Notes under the pieces: model-generated
Database searches by the model: none
What the model was told of the DNA's origin: nothing
Seen by the model: the letters and a program-made list of their open reading frames with translations, nothing else
Origin: Archangium lansingense
Lineage (GTDB): Bacteria > Myxococcota > Myxococcia > Myxococcales > Myxococcaceae
Reading direction: 5' to 3'
DNA: 64,000 nt
NCBI RefSeq assembly: GCF_026626635.1
Contig: NZ_JAPNKA010000001.1
Coordinates: 8,184,001-8,248,000, forward strand
Translations under genes and position numbers: made by a program
Shown: one piece after another, positions 34,476 to 43,646 of the stretch
Layout of the letters: each line of letters opens with the position of its first letter
How positions within the stretch are numbered: position 1 is the first letter of the stretch

Positions 34476-37109
34476 TCAGTTGTTCGTATTGGCGAAGGCG
34501 TTGAGCCAGGCTTCCTCCTCCGCCTGCTGCTGCTCCGCCTGCTGCTGAGCCACCTGCTCGGGCGTAGGCGCCTGCGAGGGAGTGAAGCCCTCGTCATCGA
34601 TCTTCAGCTCGCCGATCTGGTGCTGATCGTCGGTAGCCAGATCGATGATGCTCTTGATGACGAAGCCCCCGACGCCGATGGCCGCGCCGAGGACAGGCGC
34701 ACCCAGGAGGGCTGCGCCGATGGCTCCGGCGCCCGCCACGATGTCCACACCACCCTTGGCGACCTGGCCCGTGAGGCCCATCTCGTTGCCCTTGGTGATG
34801 TTGGTGGCACCCTCCCAGATTCCGGCGAGCCCACCCACCACGGCGCCGGCGGCGCCGAGCTGCTCGAACGCCTTCAACCCGTTCAGCGACTTCACCGCCG
34901 CGCTCCCCGCAGCGGTCATCTCCATGGTCGAGCCCACGAGCTGGGTGCCCGCCAGCGCCTGGGCGGCCTTGTCCTTGTCCTTGATGGCCTGGTTCAGCGA
35001 GATGCCCGCGCCCGCGATGCCCGCGGCGCCCACGAGCCCCTCGAACATCTTGGTGGCACCCTTGGCGGCATCGAGGGTGTTGTTGAGATTGTTCCCCAGC
35101 GCGGCCTGCGCATTGGCGTACTTGTCGGCCAGCCCCGAAACGACCATGCCGCTCTCGGCCACGGCCTTCGAGGTCGCCGCGGCCGTCGACGCCAGCGTCT
35201 CCTCCTCCTCGCTCTGGAACTGAGAGGGGTCGGTGATGTCACGCGTCTCGCCTTGAGCGTTCTTGAAGGTGAGCCGGTCGCCGTTCTCGTTCACATCGTG
35301 GATGGCGGTGCCCGCTGCGCCGGCCACCTCGCTATGGATGCTGAGGTCCTTCGTCCCCTGCGCGGTCTGCAGGGAGACGTGATCCAGCTTCGAGGTGGTC
35401 TGGTTGTTGTCCTTGTCCCAGTACTTGCTGTTGGTGGACTCCGTGTACCTGGTGCCGTCCGCCGTGGCCTCGGCGGTGCGGTTGTAGTGGTGCTCCTGGC
35501 GCGAGCCGTCCCGGTCCACGCGGGTGACGTCCAGCTGGTCGAGCTTGCCATCGGTGCCGTACTTGCTGGTGGACTGGCCGCTCACGTCGACCAGGTCCTT
35601 GCCGTCGGGCGAGAAGGCCTTCCCGCCGTACGTCTCCGTCACCGTGTTGCCCTCGCGGTGGCGCAGGGTGCTGATCGAGGCGTTGGGCGCACCTTCGACG
35701 AAGGTCTGCGAGGCGTAGGTGTTCTCGTCCTTCTTCATCTCCACCAGCCAGCGCTTGGGCGGCTGCTTGTTCTCGCCGACGTTGTTGTCGCCGTCGAACT
35801 GCTGCTCCCAGCCGCTGTCCTTGTGCGCCTGGCGCAAGGCGGCGAGGTCCGCGCGGTTGTGCAGCTGGTTGCCGATCGCCTTGTCGTACTCGGCGTACGT
35901 CCCCTCTGGGGTGAAGCCAGGCTCCACGTAGACGGGGGTGTTGGTGCTGCTCTCGTTGTGCATCTCCTTGTCCACGATGGACGTGGCCTGGGTGTCGCCC
36001 TGGGAGAAGCGCTCGATCTTCTGGTACTGGGGGGTCGCCTGCTGGCCGTCCTTGGGCGCCTCGATGGAGTAGGTGCGCGTCGTGGCCCGGTCCACGGCTT
36101 GGTCGCCCTTGAAGGCCCCCTGCAGATGGCTGTCGATGTAGTCCAGGCCCTGCTGCGAGGCGTAGGTCGTCTCGCTGCCCTTCACCACGCCATTGGCCTG
36201 CGCGTACTCCTCGACGGTGAGCTGGCCCTGCCCCGCGGCCACCCAGTTGCCGTTCGCATCCTTCTCGCCCACGCGGTTGTCGGTGAGGGCATACTTCGTG
36301 TCGCGTGACGTCTCGATGTCATCGAGGGACGGCTGGGTGTCCATCTCGCTCTGCTGGCTCGCCCACTGCGCGTTGCGCACGCGCGTGCCGCCATCCGCGA
36401 GGACCTCGGTCCGGGTGCGGGTGTTGACCCCGTCCTTGTAGCCCTGGGACTCGAGGCTCACCGCGCCGTCGGCCCCGCGGGTGGCCCGGGTGCGCTCGAG
36501 GATGTTGCCCTGCGCATCCTTGCGCACCAGCTCCGCTTCGTTGTCGCTGATCTTGGTGACCGAGGCGCCGTCCTGCAGCTGCGCCGTGCCATTGATGAGA
36601 TCGCTGGCCTGCTTGCTGGTCTCGTTCTTCAACGCACTCTGCGTCTCCGCGACGTTGGTGCGATCCTCCGCCACCGTCTGGACGTTCACGTCCTCCACGG
36701 CGCGCTCCTCACCGGACATCGTCTGGGTGGCAGGAGTGTTGCTCGCGGCGTTGACCTGGGTAGTCGCGTTGGCCGTGCCGATGTCCACGAGGGACCCGAC
36801 CTTGGGGAGCACGTCCACCTCGGGGGTGCCGTTGGGCGTCGCCGCAAGGCTCACCGCGCCGCGCTTCGCCGTGCCCTCGACCGAAAAGGTGTCCTTGAGC
36901 AGGTCCTTCTGGAGTTGAGTCTGCTGGGTGGGAAGCGTCGCGGTCGTTGCCGTCTCCGCCGTCTTCTTGATCCCATCGGCGAGCGCCGTGGACTCGGGAT
37001 TCTTGGCGCCTTCGGCTTGCTTCTGCCCGGTGTTCGATGGATTGACCTCCTTCTTCGGCGGGGGAGGAGGCTGCGGAGGCGGGCGAGGGGGAAGAGAGCG
37101 AATGGCCAT
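34476..37109 (-). CDS. Large Pro-rich-headed repetitive protein with Gly/Ala-rich hydrophobic C-terminus (toxin-like candidate)
   Basis: 877 residues. Head MAIRSLPPRPPPQPPPPPKK, then a ~170-residue Thr/Ala/Asn-rich helical region. Residues ~180-640 contain a long array of short beta-like units rich in Gly, Asp, Asn and Tyr (YKDGVNTRTRTEVLADGGT, YGTDGKLDQLDVTRVDRDG, EHHYNRTAEATADGTRYTE). These loosely recall YD/Rhs-type shells but lack the Rhs consensus. Residues ~660-830 hold several Gly/Ala-rich hydrophobic helices (LVGAAGIAGAGISLNQAI, AGAVVGGLAGIWEG, GAIGAALLGAPVLGAAIGVG) as in pore-forming or membrane-inserting domains. The tail is Gln/Glu-rich. No signal peptide is visible. The pattern suggests a secreted or surface-delivered effector; no homologue is named. 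Confidence 0.6.
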   Translation of the reverse strand: MAIRSLPPRPPPQPPPPPKKEVNPSNTGQKQAEGAKNPESTALADGIKKTAETATTATLPTQQTQLQKDLLKDTFSVEGTAKRGAVSLAATPNGTPEVDVLPKVGSLVDIGTANATTQVNAASNTPATQTMSGEERAVEDVNVQTVAEDRTNVAETQSALKNETSKQASDLINGTAQLQDGASVTKISDNEAELVRKDAQGNILERTRATRGADGAVSLESQGYKDGVNTRTRTEVLADGGTRVRNAQWASQQSEMDTQPSLDDIETSRDTKYALTDNRVGEKDANGNWVAAGQGQLTVEEYAQANGVVKGSETTYASQQGLDYIDSHLQGAFKGDQAVDRATTRTYSIEAPKDGQQATPQYQKIERFSQGDTQATSIVDKEMHNESSTNTPVYVEPGFTPEGTYAEYDKAIGNQLHNRADLAALRQAHKDSGWEQQFDGDNNVGENKQPPKRWLVEMKKDENTYASQTFVEGAPNASISTLRHREGNTVTETYGGKAFSPDGKDLVDVSGQSTSKYGTDGKLDQLDVTRVDRDGSRQEHHYNRTAEATADGTRYTESTNSKYWDKDNNQTTSKLDHVSLQTAQGTKDLSIHSEVAGAAGTAIHDVNENGDRLTFKNAQGETRDITDPSQFQSEEEETLASTAAATSKAVAESGMVVSGLADKYANAQAALGNNLNNTLDAAKGATKMFEGLVGAAGIAGAGISLNQAIKDKDKAAQALAGTQLVGSTMEMTAAGSAAVKSLNGLKAFEQLGAAGAVVGGLAGIWEGATNITKGNEMGLTGQVAKGGVDIVAGAGAIGAALLGAPVLGAAIGVGGFVIKSIIDLATDDQHQIGELKIDDEGFTPSQAPTPEQVAQQQAEQQQAEEEAWLNAFANTNN

Positions 37110-37347
37110 GTGAGTCTTTGAGCTCCACGAAGAGAGGGGGGAGGAGGGAGGCGTGTTCCGTCTCCAGCGGGAAGAAAACCCCCCGAGCTCAAGAAGATAT
37201 CCCCTGAAAGAGGGAGCAATTGCTCACCATTGCCCCTCCAGCCGCTGCGGATTGCCCACCACCTCCAGGCCCTCGGGGCAATGACTCACGCAGGTCACCA
37301 CGAGCCACAAAGCAAAGACGGCGGATGGTCTTTGGGGTGAATTTCAT

Positions 37348-38766
37348 TCAGGGAGAAAACACCCCCAGCACCGTCTCGTTGAACCACTCGTCGAGCGGCG
37401 TGTGGGTGAGAGGGCCATCACTCGTGCCGCCGAACTGAATCGTCCCATCGGGGCGGAACGCCAGGTGGGTGACTTCGACGTGCCGGGGCCCCGTCAGCGT
37501 CAGGAGGCCGAGCTGATCCCCGTTCTCATCCGTCTTCAGCAGCAGGCCCTTGCCGGGCTCGATCCAGCTGTTCGTGTCCGCCTGGACGAAGTCCGTGGTG
37601 CCCGCGAAGTAGCAATGGCCATGGGCATCGATGCGGAAGTCGTGGAGCCAATCCTCCCGAGAGATGTCGAGCGTCCGGTGAAGCGAGAGCGCACCGTCCT
37701 CCATGCGTCCGCGCATCAGCACGAGATCCCACTCGGTGGTGTCATTGGGGCGGTCGGACTTCAGGATGTTCTCCATCGCGCCCAGGACCACCTCCCCCCG
37801 GTGGGCGGCGAGGCCCGCGAGCTCCACCTCGTCCCCCTCCCGCCCGAAGGTCTGCGCGAGCTGGAACTGCCCGTCCTGCCCGAAGCGCAGGACGACGATG
37901 TCACGGAGGCCCCCGCTCCAGTGCAGCGCGCGCCCGAAGTGGAGACGGTAGGCCTGCGCCTGGCTCGCGAGCATGCTCCAGGCCACGAGGATGTTCCCCT
38001 GCTCGTCCTGTGCGAGCTGCTCCTGGTCCGAGTGGAGGAGCCCATTCCAGTAGTTGGCGGGCATGACCTGGGAGCTCCAGCGCGTCTGGAGCTCGGCATC
38101 CAACCGGTACAGCTTCACCCCATGGCTCATCGCCATGAAGACGGCCTCCTCACCGAGAACGACCGCGCGCAGGCGTGCGTGCTTGGGAGTGGGCCACACA
38201 TCTCGCGGGTCCGTGTCCGTCGAGATGGAGAGGATCTCCCGCTGGTCGAGGTCGTAGTAGAGCCGCTCCTCCGGGCGGCCCTCGTCTTCGAAGAGGCGCT
38301 CCCGCGTGACGGCTCCTTCGGGGGAGAGACGGCGCAGCCGGAGGCGAATGGTGCGCGCATCGGTGGCCTTCACGAACTCGAAGAGTGTCACCTCGCCGCT
38401 GGGATGCAGCGCGAATCTCCAGGGGAGTACCCCCTCTTCGCGTGCCAGGACGAGCGCTCTCCTGCCATCCGCCTCGTACACCTCGAGCGTCGTGACGGCG
38501 TCCTGGCTGGAGGAGCCGTTTGCCTTCTCGCTCCGAAGCAGCCAGATGCGGCCCTTCGGGTCCGCCTCCAGTTGCAGGACGTCTCCACTGAAGGCCTCTC
38601 CGACAGGCCGGACCTGGACCGCCCCGGGCCAGCCCTCCCGCTGCGTCAGTGGCACCTCATCCGGCGCAGGTCTCAGCGCACGCTCCATCTCCACTTCGGG
38701 AGTCGTGCAGCCCACCAGAACGCCGAAAAGCACTGCCCCCCAACTGCTGTGCATCCGCTGCATCAC
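37348..38766 (-). CDS. Putative lipoprotein, propeller-like
   Basis: 472 residues. A lipoprotein signal with lipobox GVLVGC (Cys ~20) gives an outer-membrane or periplasmic lipoprotein. The mature protein shows repeated units of about 45-50 residues with patterns such as DPKGRIWLLRSE, DEQGNILVAWSM, DAHGHCYFAGTT and RPDGTIQFGGTSD. These are compatible with beta-propeller blades (SBBP/NHL-like). Only one Cys is found after the lipidated one. No catalytic residues are obvious. A 94-nt gap separates it from the SDR gene on the same strand. Confidence 0.65.
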   Translation of the reverse strand: MMQRMHSSWGAVLFGVLVGCTTPEVEMERALRPAPDEVPLTQREGWPGAVQVRPVGEAFSGDVLQLEADPKGRIWLLRSEKANGSSSQDAVTTLEVYEADGRRALVLAREEGVLPWRFALHPSGEVTLFEFVKATDARTIRLRLRRLSPEGAVTRERLFEDEGRPEERLYYDLDQREILSISTDTDPRDVWPTPKHARLRAVVLGEEAVFMAMSHGVKLYRLDAELQTRWSSQVMPANYWNGLLHSDQEQLAQDEQGNILVAWSMLASQAQAYRLHFGRALHWSGGLRDIVVLRFGQDGQFQLAQTFGREGDEVELAGLAAHRGEVVLGAMENILKSDRPNDTTEWDLVLMRGRMEDGALSLHRTLDISREDWLHDFRIDAHGHCYFAGTTDFVQADTNSWIEPGKGLLLKTDENGDQLGLLTLTGPRHVEVTHLAFRPDGTIQFGGTSDGPLTHTPLDEWFNETVLGVFSP

Positions 38767-38860
38767 GGTCTTCCTGTTTCTAACCTGGACGTTCCGGTCT
38801 CGGCCCCCGGGCGTCGGAATGAGTAGGCGTGTCGCGCTCGTGCTCGCCCCTGGCGAGGTC

Positions 38861-39643
38861 TTACATCTGATTCAAAGCGTCCGGCGATTCGGGGAGGACC
38901 TGACCGCCATCCACGATGAGCGTCTGGCCGGTGATGTAGCCGGCCTCGCGGCTGGCGAAGAACAGGGCGGCATGGCCGATATCCTCGACCTGGCCCAGTG
39001 TGCCGAGCGGCACCGCCGCCGCCATGCCCTTCATGTAGTCCGGGCCCAGCGCCTCGAGGCCCTCGGTCACGATGTTGCCAGGCAATACGGCATTGACCGT
39101 GATGCGGTATTTCGCGAGCTCCATGGAGGCGGTGCGCATGAAGCCCAGCTGCCCGGCCTTGGTGGCACCATAATGGGTCCAGCCGGGAAAGCCGGTCACC
39201 GGGCCCGTGATCGAAGAGGTGATGACGATGCGTCCCTGGCCGGATTTCTTCAGATAGGGGATGCAGGCCTTCACCGAGAGGAATGTGCCCTTGAGGTTGG
39301 TCGCCATCACCTCGTCCCAGGTTTCAGGTGACATGTCCTCCATCTTCACCTGCGGAAAGATGCCGGCATTGGCGCACAGCACGTCGATTCCGCCATGACG
39401 CTCGGCCGCCGTCTGGGCCATCTTCTCCATGTCCTCGAGCCGGGTCACGTCGGCGGAAAAGCCGCTGGCGGTGGCACCGGCCGCGGCGAGTTCCCGCGCC
39501 GTCGTCTCAGCCGCCTGTAAATCTCGCGCGACCACCAGCACCTTGGCGCCGTGCCGTGCGAAGACCCGGGCGATCCCCTTGCCAATGCCCTTGCTGGCGC
39601 CAGTAACGATGACCGATTTCCCCTTGAGCGACTCCGCCAACAT
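38861..39643 (-). CDS. Short-chain dehydrogenase/reductase, FabG-like
   Basis: 260 residues from the ATG at 39641-39643 (GGAGGA 8 nt upstream). Classical SDR motifs: cofactor site TGASKGIG (~14-21), NAG motif LCANAGIFP (~90), catalytic Ser in ITSSITGP (~142) and YGATK (Tyr ~155, Lys ~159). The C-terminal GYITGQTLIVDGGQVLPE matches 3-oxoacyl-ACP reductase-type family members. An Arg at the end of beta-2 (VVARD) suggests preference for NADP. The reaction is NAD(P)H-dependent ketone/alcohol interconversion; the true substrate is open because many SDRs annotated FabG are not in fatty acid synthesis. No fatty-acid genes are adjacent. Confidence 0.9.
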   Translation of the reverse strand: MLAESLKGKSVIVTGASKGIGKGIARVFARHGAKVLVVARDLQAAETTARELAAAGATASGFSADVTRLEDMEKMAQTAAERHGGIDVLCANAGIFPQVKMEDMSPETWDEVMATNLKGTFLSVKACIPYLKKSGQGRIVITSSITGPVTGFPGWTHYGATKAGQLGFMRTASMELAKYRITVNAVLPGNIVTEGLEALGPDYMKGMAAAVPLGTLGQVEDIGHAALFFASREAGYITGQTLIVDGGQVLPESPDALNQM

Positions 39644-39839
39644 GATGCGCTTCCTCCGGTTCCCGAGCTTCGGGTTCTTGCGTTCCGGGTGGGAGTATAG
39701 GGCGCGTGGGGCGGAGTCCTGCTGGTACACGCGCGGGCCTCGTGCGTATTTCTCTGTAGGAGCATTGCCGGAAACGACGAAGGCCAGGACAGGGCCGCAG
39801 CGCCCTCCCCTGGCCTCGGTTCATCCTGTCGGGGCGGCG

Positions 39840-40272
39840 CTACGGAGCGGAGGACACGGGCTGAGGAGGCGAACCGAGCGCGTCCAGGAAGAAGGCCACG
39901 TCATCCATGAAGTTCTTGTTGCCCACCCCCAGGCCGGTGGGCCAGTTGTAGTCGGTGTAGTTCCTTGTCGAACCAGCTCATCGCGGCGACCAGCGCCGGA
40001 TCCGAGCAGCCCGTGTTGACGGCGAGTCCGGCCGAGCCCTCTCCTCCGAGGTCCCCGGGCCCGGGGTTGAGGGGCGCGGGGTAGTAACCGGGCGTGAAGG
40101 CCTCGGGCAGGTACTGCGGGTAGTCCTGCATGGACTCGTTGTTGTCCAGCAGGAAGATGACACCGGGGGGCACGGCCTGCGCCTGGCCCGGCTGGGGCAA
40201 CAACCCCGAAACCCCGGCTGCCACCAGTCCCACGGTCAATCCCAGTCTTCGTCTCCTCCATCCATTTCGCAT
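39840..40272 (-). pseudogene. PilY1-like N-terminal fragment with frameshift
   Basis: The ATG at 40270-40272 (GGAG 8 nt upstream) starts a signal peptide (LGLTVGLVAAGVSGLLPQPG then QAQA) and then PPGVIFLLDNNESMQDYPQY. This is the beginning of the VWA-like region of PilY1-type pilus adhesins (DNNESM resembling a MIDAS DxSxS start). After MSWFDK a single base insertion shifts the frame; in the other frame the sequence continues NYTDYNWPTGLGVGNKNFMDDVAFFLDAL and stops at 39840-39842. Only ~145 of ~1000+ residues remain, so this is a stub or relic. The PilY1 assignment is from my recognition of the start motif. Confidence 0.6.
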
Positions 40273-40560
40273 GTCGCGGTCTCCAGAAGTCAAACCCACA
40301 CCACCACGGCCTCGAGGCCCGCTCCCCTGCCTGGGGATGAGCGCTCGTCCGGCGTGGATACAGCTACTCACTGACATCCCCCGCCCGGCAAGTGTTCCCC
40401 GATAGGACTTCCGGTACGCCGCCTACACCAAAGCAGAGAGCGAATGGGAGGCCTGTTGGCGGTGTCGGCGCCCGAGGTGCCGTTGATGACGACCTGCGGC
40501 TCAGTGGAGAATGGCCGCAGTTGCGCGCCTGGAGCTGTTTCGAGCGACGGCGCAAGCCAT

Positions 40561-41331
40561 TCAGGAGACGCTGATATTGAAGGAGAGGACGTGGGTGGAT
40601 TTCTTCTTGCTGGCGTCCAGGACGTAATCGCTCAGGAACGTGTCGTCCTTCTTCAGTGTCTTGGATTTCCCCTGACGGTTGAGAATGGTCCGGAACTTGC
40701 TGAGGTATTCCTGGCTGAAGGTCAGGAACTCCGGGTTGTCCTCGACGATGTACCCTACCCCGTTGAGCCCACTGAGGGTCAATTTGCCGCGCCAGGGAAT
40801 GGTATTGAGCCGCTTACGCACGAGAACGCCGATCCATGCGAGGAGGCTCACCCGCCGCTCCCCATTGAGACCTTTCAAGTACCTCTCGATGAAGAAGTTG
40901 GAAGGAAGGTCCGCAGCTTCCCGCCGGGAGCCACCATCCTCGCGTTCGTGGGTATCGATGTTGCTGGCAACCTCACAGCAGCAGAACATGAAGTCCGTGA
41001 TCTTCGCGTACTTGACCATGTTCGCGACCACGATGGAGATTTCGTCAGCCGTGTAGCCACCCACACGGCGCTGCGCGAGCGGCCTGCAGACATAATTCTT
41101 CGCGCCCCACATCGTGGCATGCTCGAAGAAGCGGGAATGCCCCGTGAAGATGAGCTGCGTATGGGACACGTAGCTGTTCAGCTTGTCCGCCTGTGCGGGC
41201 AGGTTGGCGAGATCGACGAGCGTGACCGTGTCGCCCTTGTTCTTCAAGAACTTCTCTATCGAATTGGCCATCTGCGCCATCTCGCCGTCATCGTCATCCT
41301 TGCTGCACATCACAATCAGGACCTTGGCCAC
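40561..41331 (-). CDS. Possible caspase-fold (C80/CHAT-like) protein
   Basis: 256 residues, no signal peptide. The N-terminus MAKVLIVMCSKDDDDGEMAQ is a Rossmann-like first strand. Residues 58-66 are TQLIFTGHS, a strand ending in His65. After GGYTADEISIVVANMVKYAK (~91-110) comes the strand ITDFMFCCCEVA with Cys117-119. This strand-His, helix, strand-Cys order, with GG-Y-T-A-D-E before the second strand, matches caspase-like peptidases such as C80 and CHAT. The C-terminal half is unassigned. If correct, His65 and one of Cys117-119 form the dyad. I do not recognise the exact family, and one of the three consecutive cysteines may instead be structural. Confidence 0.5.
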   Translation of the reverse strand: MAKVLIVMCSKDDDDGEMAQMANSIEKFLKNKGDTVTLVDLANLPAQADKLNSYVSHTQLIFTGHSRFFEHATMWGAKNYVCRPLAQRRVGGYTADEISIVVANMVKYAKITDFMFCCCEVASNIDTHEREDGGSRREAADLPSNFFIERYLKGLNGERRVSLLAWIGVLVRKRLNTIPWRGKLTLSGLNGVGYIVEDNPEFLTFSQEYLSKFRTILNRQGKSKTLKKDDTFLSDYVLDASKKKSTHVLSFNISVS

Positions 41332-41389
41332 GTTCCCTCTCCTGGGGATGGAAGATCCGTGCGTACTAGCATGAGAAGAGGGAACTCAC

Positions 41390-41572
41390 CTACTGCGAGG
41401 TGGCCGCCATGCTCATGCACGCAGTACACGCACCGGCCCCAAGGTAGTGGAACTCGTAGACCCCTTCAGTAGATGGCGCCGTGAAAGTCATTGAGCCGGA
41501 GGTCCCCGAAGGCACGTGCATCCACTGACTATACGAACGGGGGCAAGAGTCATGGTTTGAAGAGGTCATCAT
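41390..41572 (-). pseudogene. C-terminal relic of a beta-sandwich domain
   Basis: About 60 codons. The segment SQWMHVPSGTSGSMTFTAPS followed by TEGVYEFHYLGAG resembles the last strands of a beta-sandwich domain found at the ends of secreted myxobacterial hydrolases (pattern W.yvPaGtsGs.tf.aPs..GtYEFrYf). Nothing upstream continues it, so it is a leftover tail. The domain recognition is tentative. Confidence 0.4.
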
Positions 41573-41576
41573 GTGC

Positions 41577-43052
41577 TCAGCGCCGCCGCGAACGGGCGAG
41601 GGCCAGGCGCCGCACGCCCTCGCGCAGCTCCTGGGGCGTCAGCGAGGCGAACCCCAACCGGAAGGCCGCCGGGCCGCGCCCCTCGAGCGCGAAGGCATGA
41701 CCCGGGGTGACGTGCACGCCGTGCGAGGCCGCACGCTCCGCCCAGGCGCTCACGTCGAGCGCCTCGTCCACTCGGGCCCAGAGTGCCAGCCCCCCTGCAG
41801 GCACCTCGAAGTCCACGGAGCCTCCCAGCTCCTCGTGCAGCGACTCCGCCAGCACATCCCGCCGGGCGTGGTACTCCCGGCGGGCCCTGCGGGCATGCCG
41901 CTGCAACTCCCCCTCCTCCAACAACTCCACCAGGGCCCGCTCCAGCGGCGCATCCCCTTGCCGGTCCACCACCGTCCGCAGGGCCGACAGCGCACGCACC
42001 AGCGGCGCGGGAGCCACCACGTAACCAAGCCTCAACCCAGGAGCGATCAGCTTGGAGAGTGAACCCACGTAGACGACACACCCGGCGCGGTCCGAGCTCG
42101 CCAGGGGAAGGACGGGCCTGCCCTCGTAGTGGAACTCGTGATCATAGTCGTCCTCCACCACCGCCATGCGGGCCTCGGTGGCCAGGCGCAGCAACTCCAT
42201 CCGCCGAGCGGCGGTGAGGGTGACGGTGGTGGGGTACTGGTGATGGGGCGTCACATAGACAGCACGCACCGGCCGCTTCGCCATCAGCGCCTGGAGCGCG
42301 TCCACCCGCATGCCCTGGGCATCCACCGGGAGCCCCACGAGCCGGGCGCCCGCCAACCGCAGCGCGTCCCAGGCCGGCCGATACCCGAGCGCCTCCACGG
42401 CCACGACATCTCCCGGGCGGAGGAGCGCTCGCGCCACGAGGAAGAGCGCCATCTGGCTTCCGCGCGTGACGAGCACGTCATCCGCTCCGGCGGCGAGGCC
42501 CCGTGTGCGGCTGAGCATCCCCGCGAGCGCCTCGCGCAGTCCGGGCTCTCCGCGCGCATCTCCTACGCCCAGCGCCGTTCGGGCACGGCCCGTGAGGACC
42601 CGCCGGAAGGCACGCGACAAGGCCACCGCTGGCGCCAGACGCACGTCGGGGGCTCCATCGTTGAACACCAGCACTCCTTTGGGCACGGGTGACACCCACT
42701 CGGCGGACAGCTCCTCCCGTGGAAGGGAGAAGCCCGGCCGCGCGGGCATCCGCTGCCGGAGCGAGCCACCGAACCCCTTCGGTGTCGCCACGGGAAGTGC
42801 CTGGGAAATGAAGGTGCCGCGGGAAGGCTCGGCGCACGCCCAGCCTTGTTGAACGAGCTCGCGATAGGCGGCGTCCACCGTGTTGCGATGAATCCCCAAG
42901 GAGGCAGCCAGTGCCCGCGTCCCAGGGAGCGCATCCCCTGGGGACAACCGTCCCCGCTCGATGTCGCGGATGACCGCGCGTGCGAGCTGGACGAAGAGTG
43001 GCACGGGAGAGGACGGATCGACCTCCAGGGTGAGCTTCCAGGTACGCAGCAC
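41577..43052 (-). CDS. MocR/PdxR-family transcriptional regulator (GntR HTH + aminotransferase-like)
   Basis: 491 residues. An N-terminal GntR-type winged helix (PLFVQLARAVIRDIERGRLS then PGDALPGTRALAASLG, ~18-80) is followed by a linker and a fold-type I aminotransferase domain. In that domain VYVTPHHQYPTTVT and VEDDYDHEFHYEG contact the cofactor and YVGSLSKLIAPGLRLGY carries the PLP Lys (~325). MocR-type regulators use PLP and a substrate analogue to control divergent genes. This gene is divergent from the cupin/DHDPS pair at 43136, with an 83-nt gap, so that pair is the probable target. It could be an activator or repressor. Confidence 0.9.
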   Translation of the reverse strand: MLRTWKLTLEVDPSSPVPLFVQLARAVIRDIERGRLSPGDALPGTRALAASLGIHRNTVDAAYRELVQQGWACAEPSRGTFISQALPVATPKGFGGSLRQRMPARPGFSLPREELSAEWVSPVPKGVLVFNDGAPDVRLAPAVALSRAFRRVLTGRARTALGVGDARGEPGLREALAGMLSRTRGLAAGADDVLVTRGSQMALFLVARALLRPGDVVAVEALGYRPAWDALRLAGARLVGLPVDAQGMRVDALQALMAKRPVRAVYVTPHHQYPTTVTLTAARRMELLRLATEARMAVVEDDYDHEFHYEGRPVLPLASSDRAGCVVYVGSLSKLIAPGLRLGYVVAPAPLVRALSALRTVVDRQGDAPLERALVELLEEGELQRHARRARREYHARRDVLAESLHEELGGSVDFEVPAGGLALWARVDEALDVSAWAERAASHGVHVTPGHAFALEGRGPAAFRLGFASLTPQELREGVRRLALARSRRR

Positions 43053-43135
43053 CGGCCTAGTCTACTTCGCCAAACCGGCTCTTTCGAGGGTGCCGGTAGG
43101 TCTCTACCTTCTGCCGCACACAAGGAGGCCCATCC
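43053..43135. promoter_or_regulatory. Divergent promoter region between MocR-type regulator and cupin operon
   Basis: An 83-nt gap shared by two divergent units. It contains the small inverted repeat GGTAG-GTCT-CTACC (about 43100-43113) and AAGGAGG 8 nt before the cupin ATG. MocR operators are usually direct repeats; none is obvious, so the operator is unassigned. Confidence 0.4.
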
Positions 43136-43645
43136 ATGAGCCAGACCGTGAGCACCCAGAGCACGAAGTACCACTCCGCTGATTTCGACAAGACGCCACC
43201 GCGCCCACGCGTGGTGATTCCAGACAAGCTCTTCCACCCCGCCGTGGAGAGCGCCGGCCAGAACGAGGGCTACTCGAAGGAGCGCAAGCACCCTGTCTTC
43301 TTCGTGGACCTGCCCTCGCACGCCATCAGCATGACGATCGGCTGGCTGGAACCGGGCCAGTCGTCCAACAGACACCGCCACACATACGAGACCGTCCTCT
43401 ACGTGCTCGAGGGCGAGGGGTACTCGGACATCCAAGGCAAGCGCATCCCCTGGAAGCAGGGAGACGCCCTCTACATCCCGGTGTGGGCCTGGCACAACCA
43501 CGTCAACACCCACCCCACGCAGCGCGCGCGCTACCTGGCCTGCGAGAACGCGCCCATGCTCCAGAACATGGGAGGCATTGCCCTGCGCGAGGAGGTCCCG
43601 GAGAAGGGCCAGAAGCCAGTCCGCGAGGACGGAGAGGAGGCCTGA
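43136..43645 (+). CDS. Cupin-domain protein
   Basis: 169 residues. A single cupin barrel: motif 1 SNRHRHTYETVLYVLEGEGY with the metal-binding His-x-His and Glu (residues ~80-99), motif 2 PVWAWHNHVN (~120) with the third His. A strong AAGGAGG lies before the ATG. Such proteins bind Fe, Mn or Ni and act as dioxygenases, isomerases or ligand-binding proteins; the substrate here is unknown. It is the first gene of a two-gene operon with a DHDPS-family lyase (1-nt gap, GGAGAGGAGG before the next start). A joint role in degrading or remodelling a small carboxylic acid is plausible. Confidence 0.88.
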   Translation: MSQTVSTQSTKYHSADFDKTPPRPRVVIPDKLFHPAVESAGQNEGYSKERKHPVFFVDLPSHAISMTIGWLEPGQSSNRHRHTYETVLYVLEGEGYSDIQGKRIPWKQGDALYIPVWAWHNHVNTHPTQRARYLACENAPMLQNMGGIALREEVPEKGQKPVREDGEEA

Positions 43646-43646
43646 C

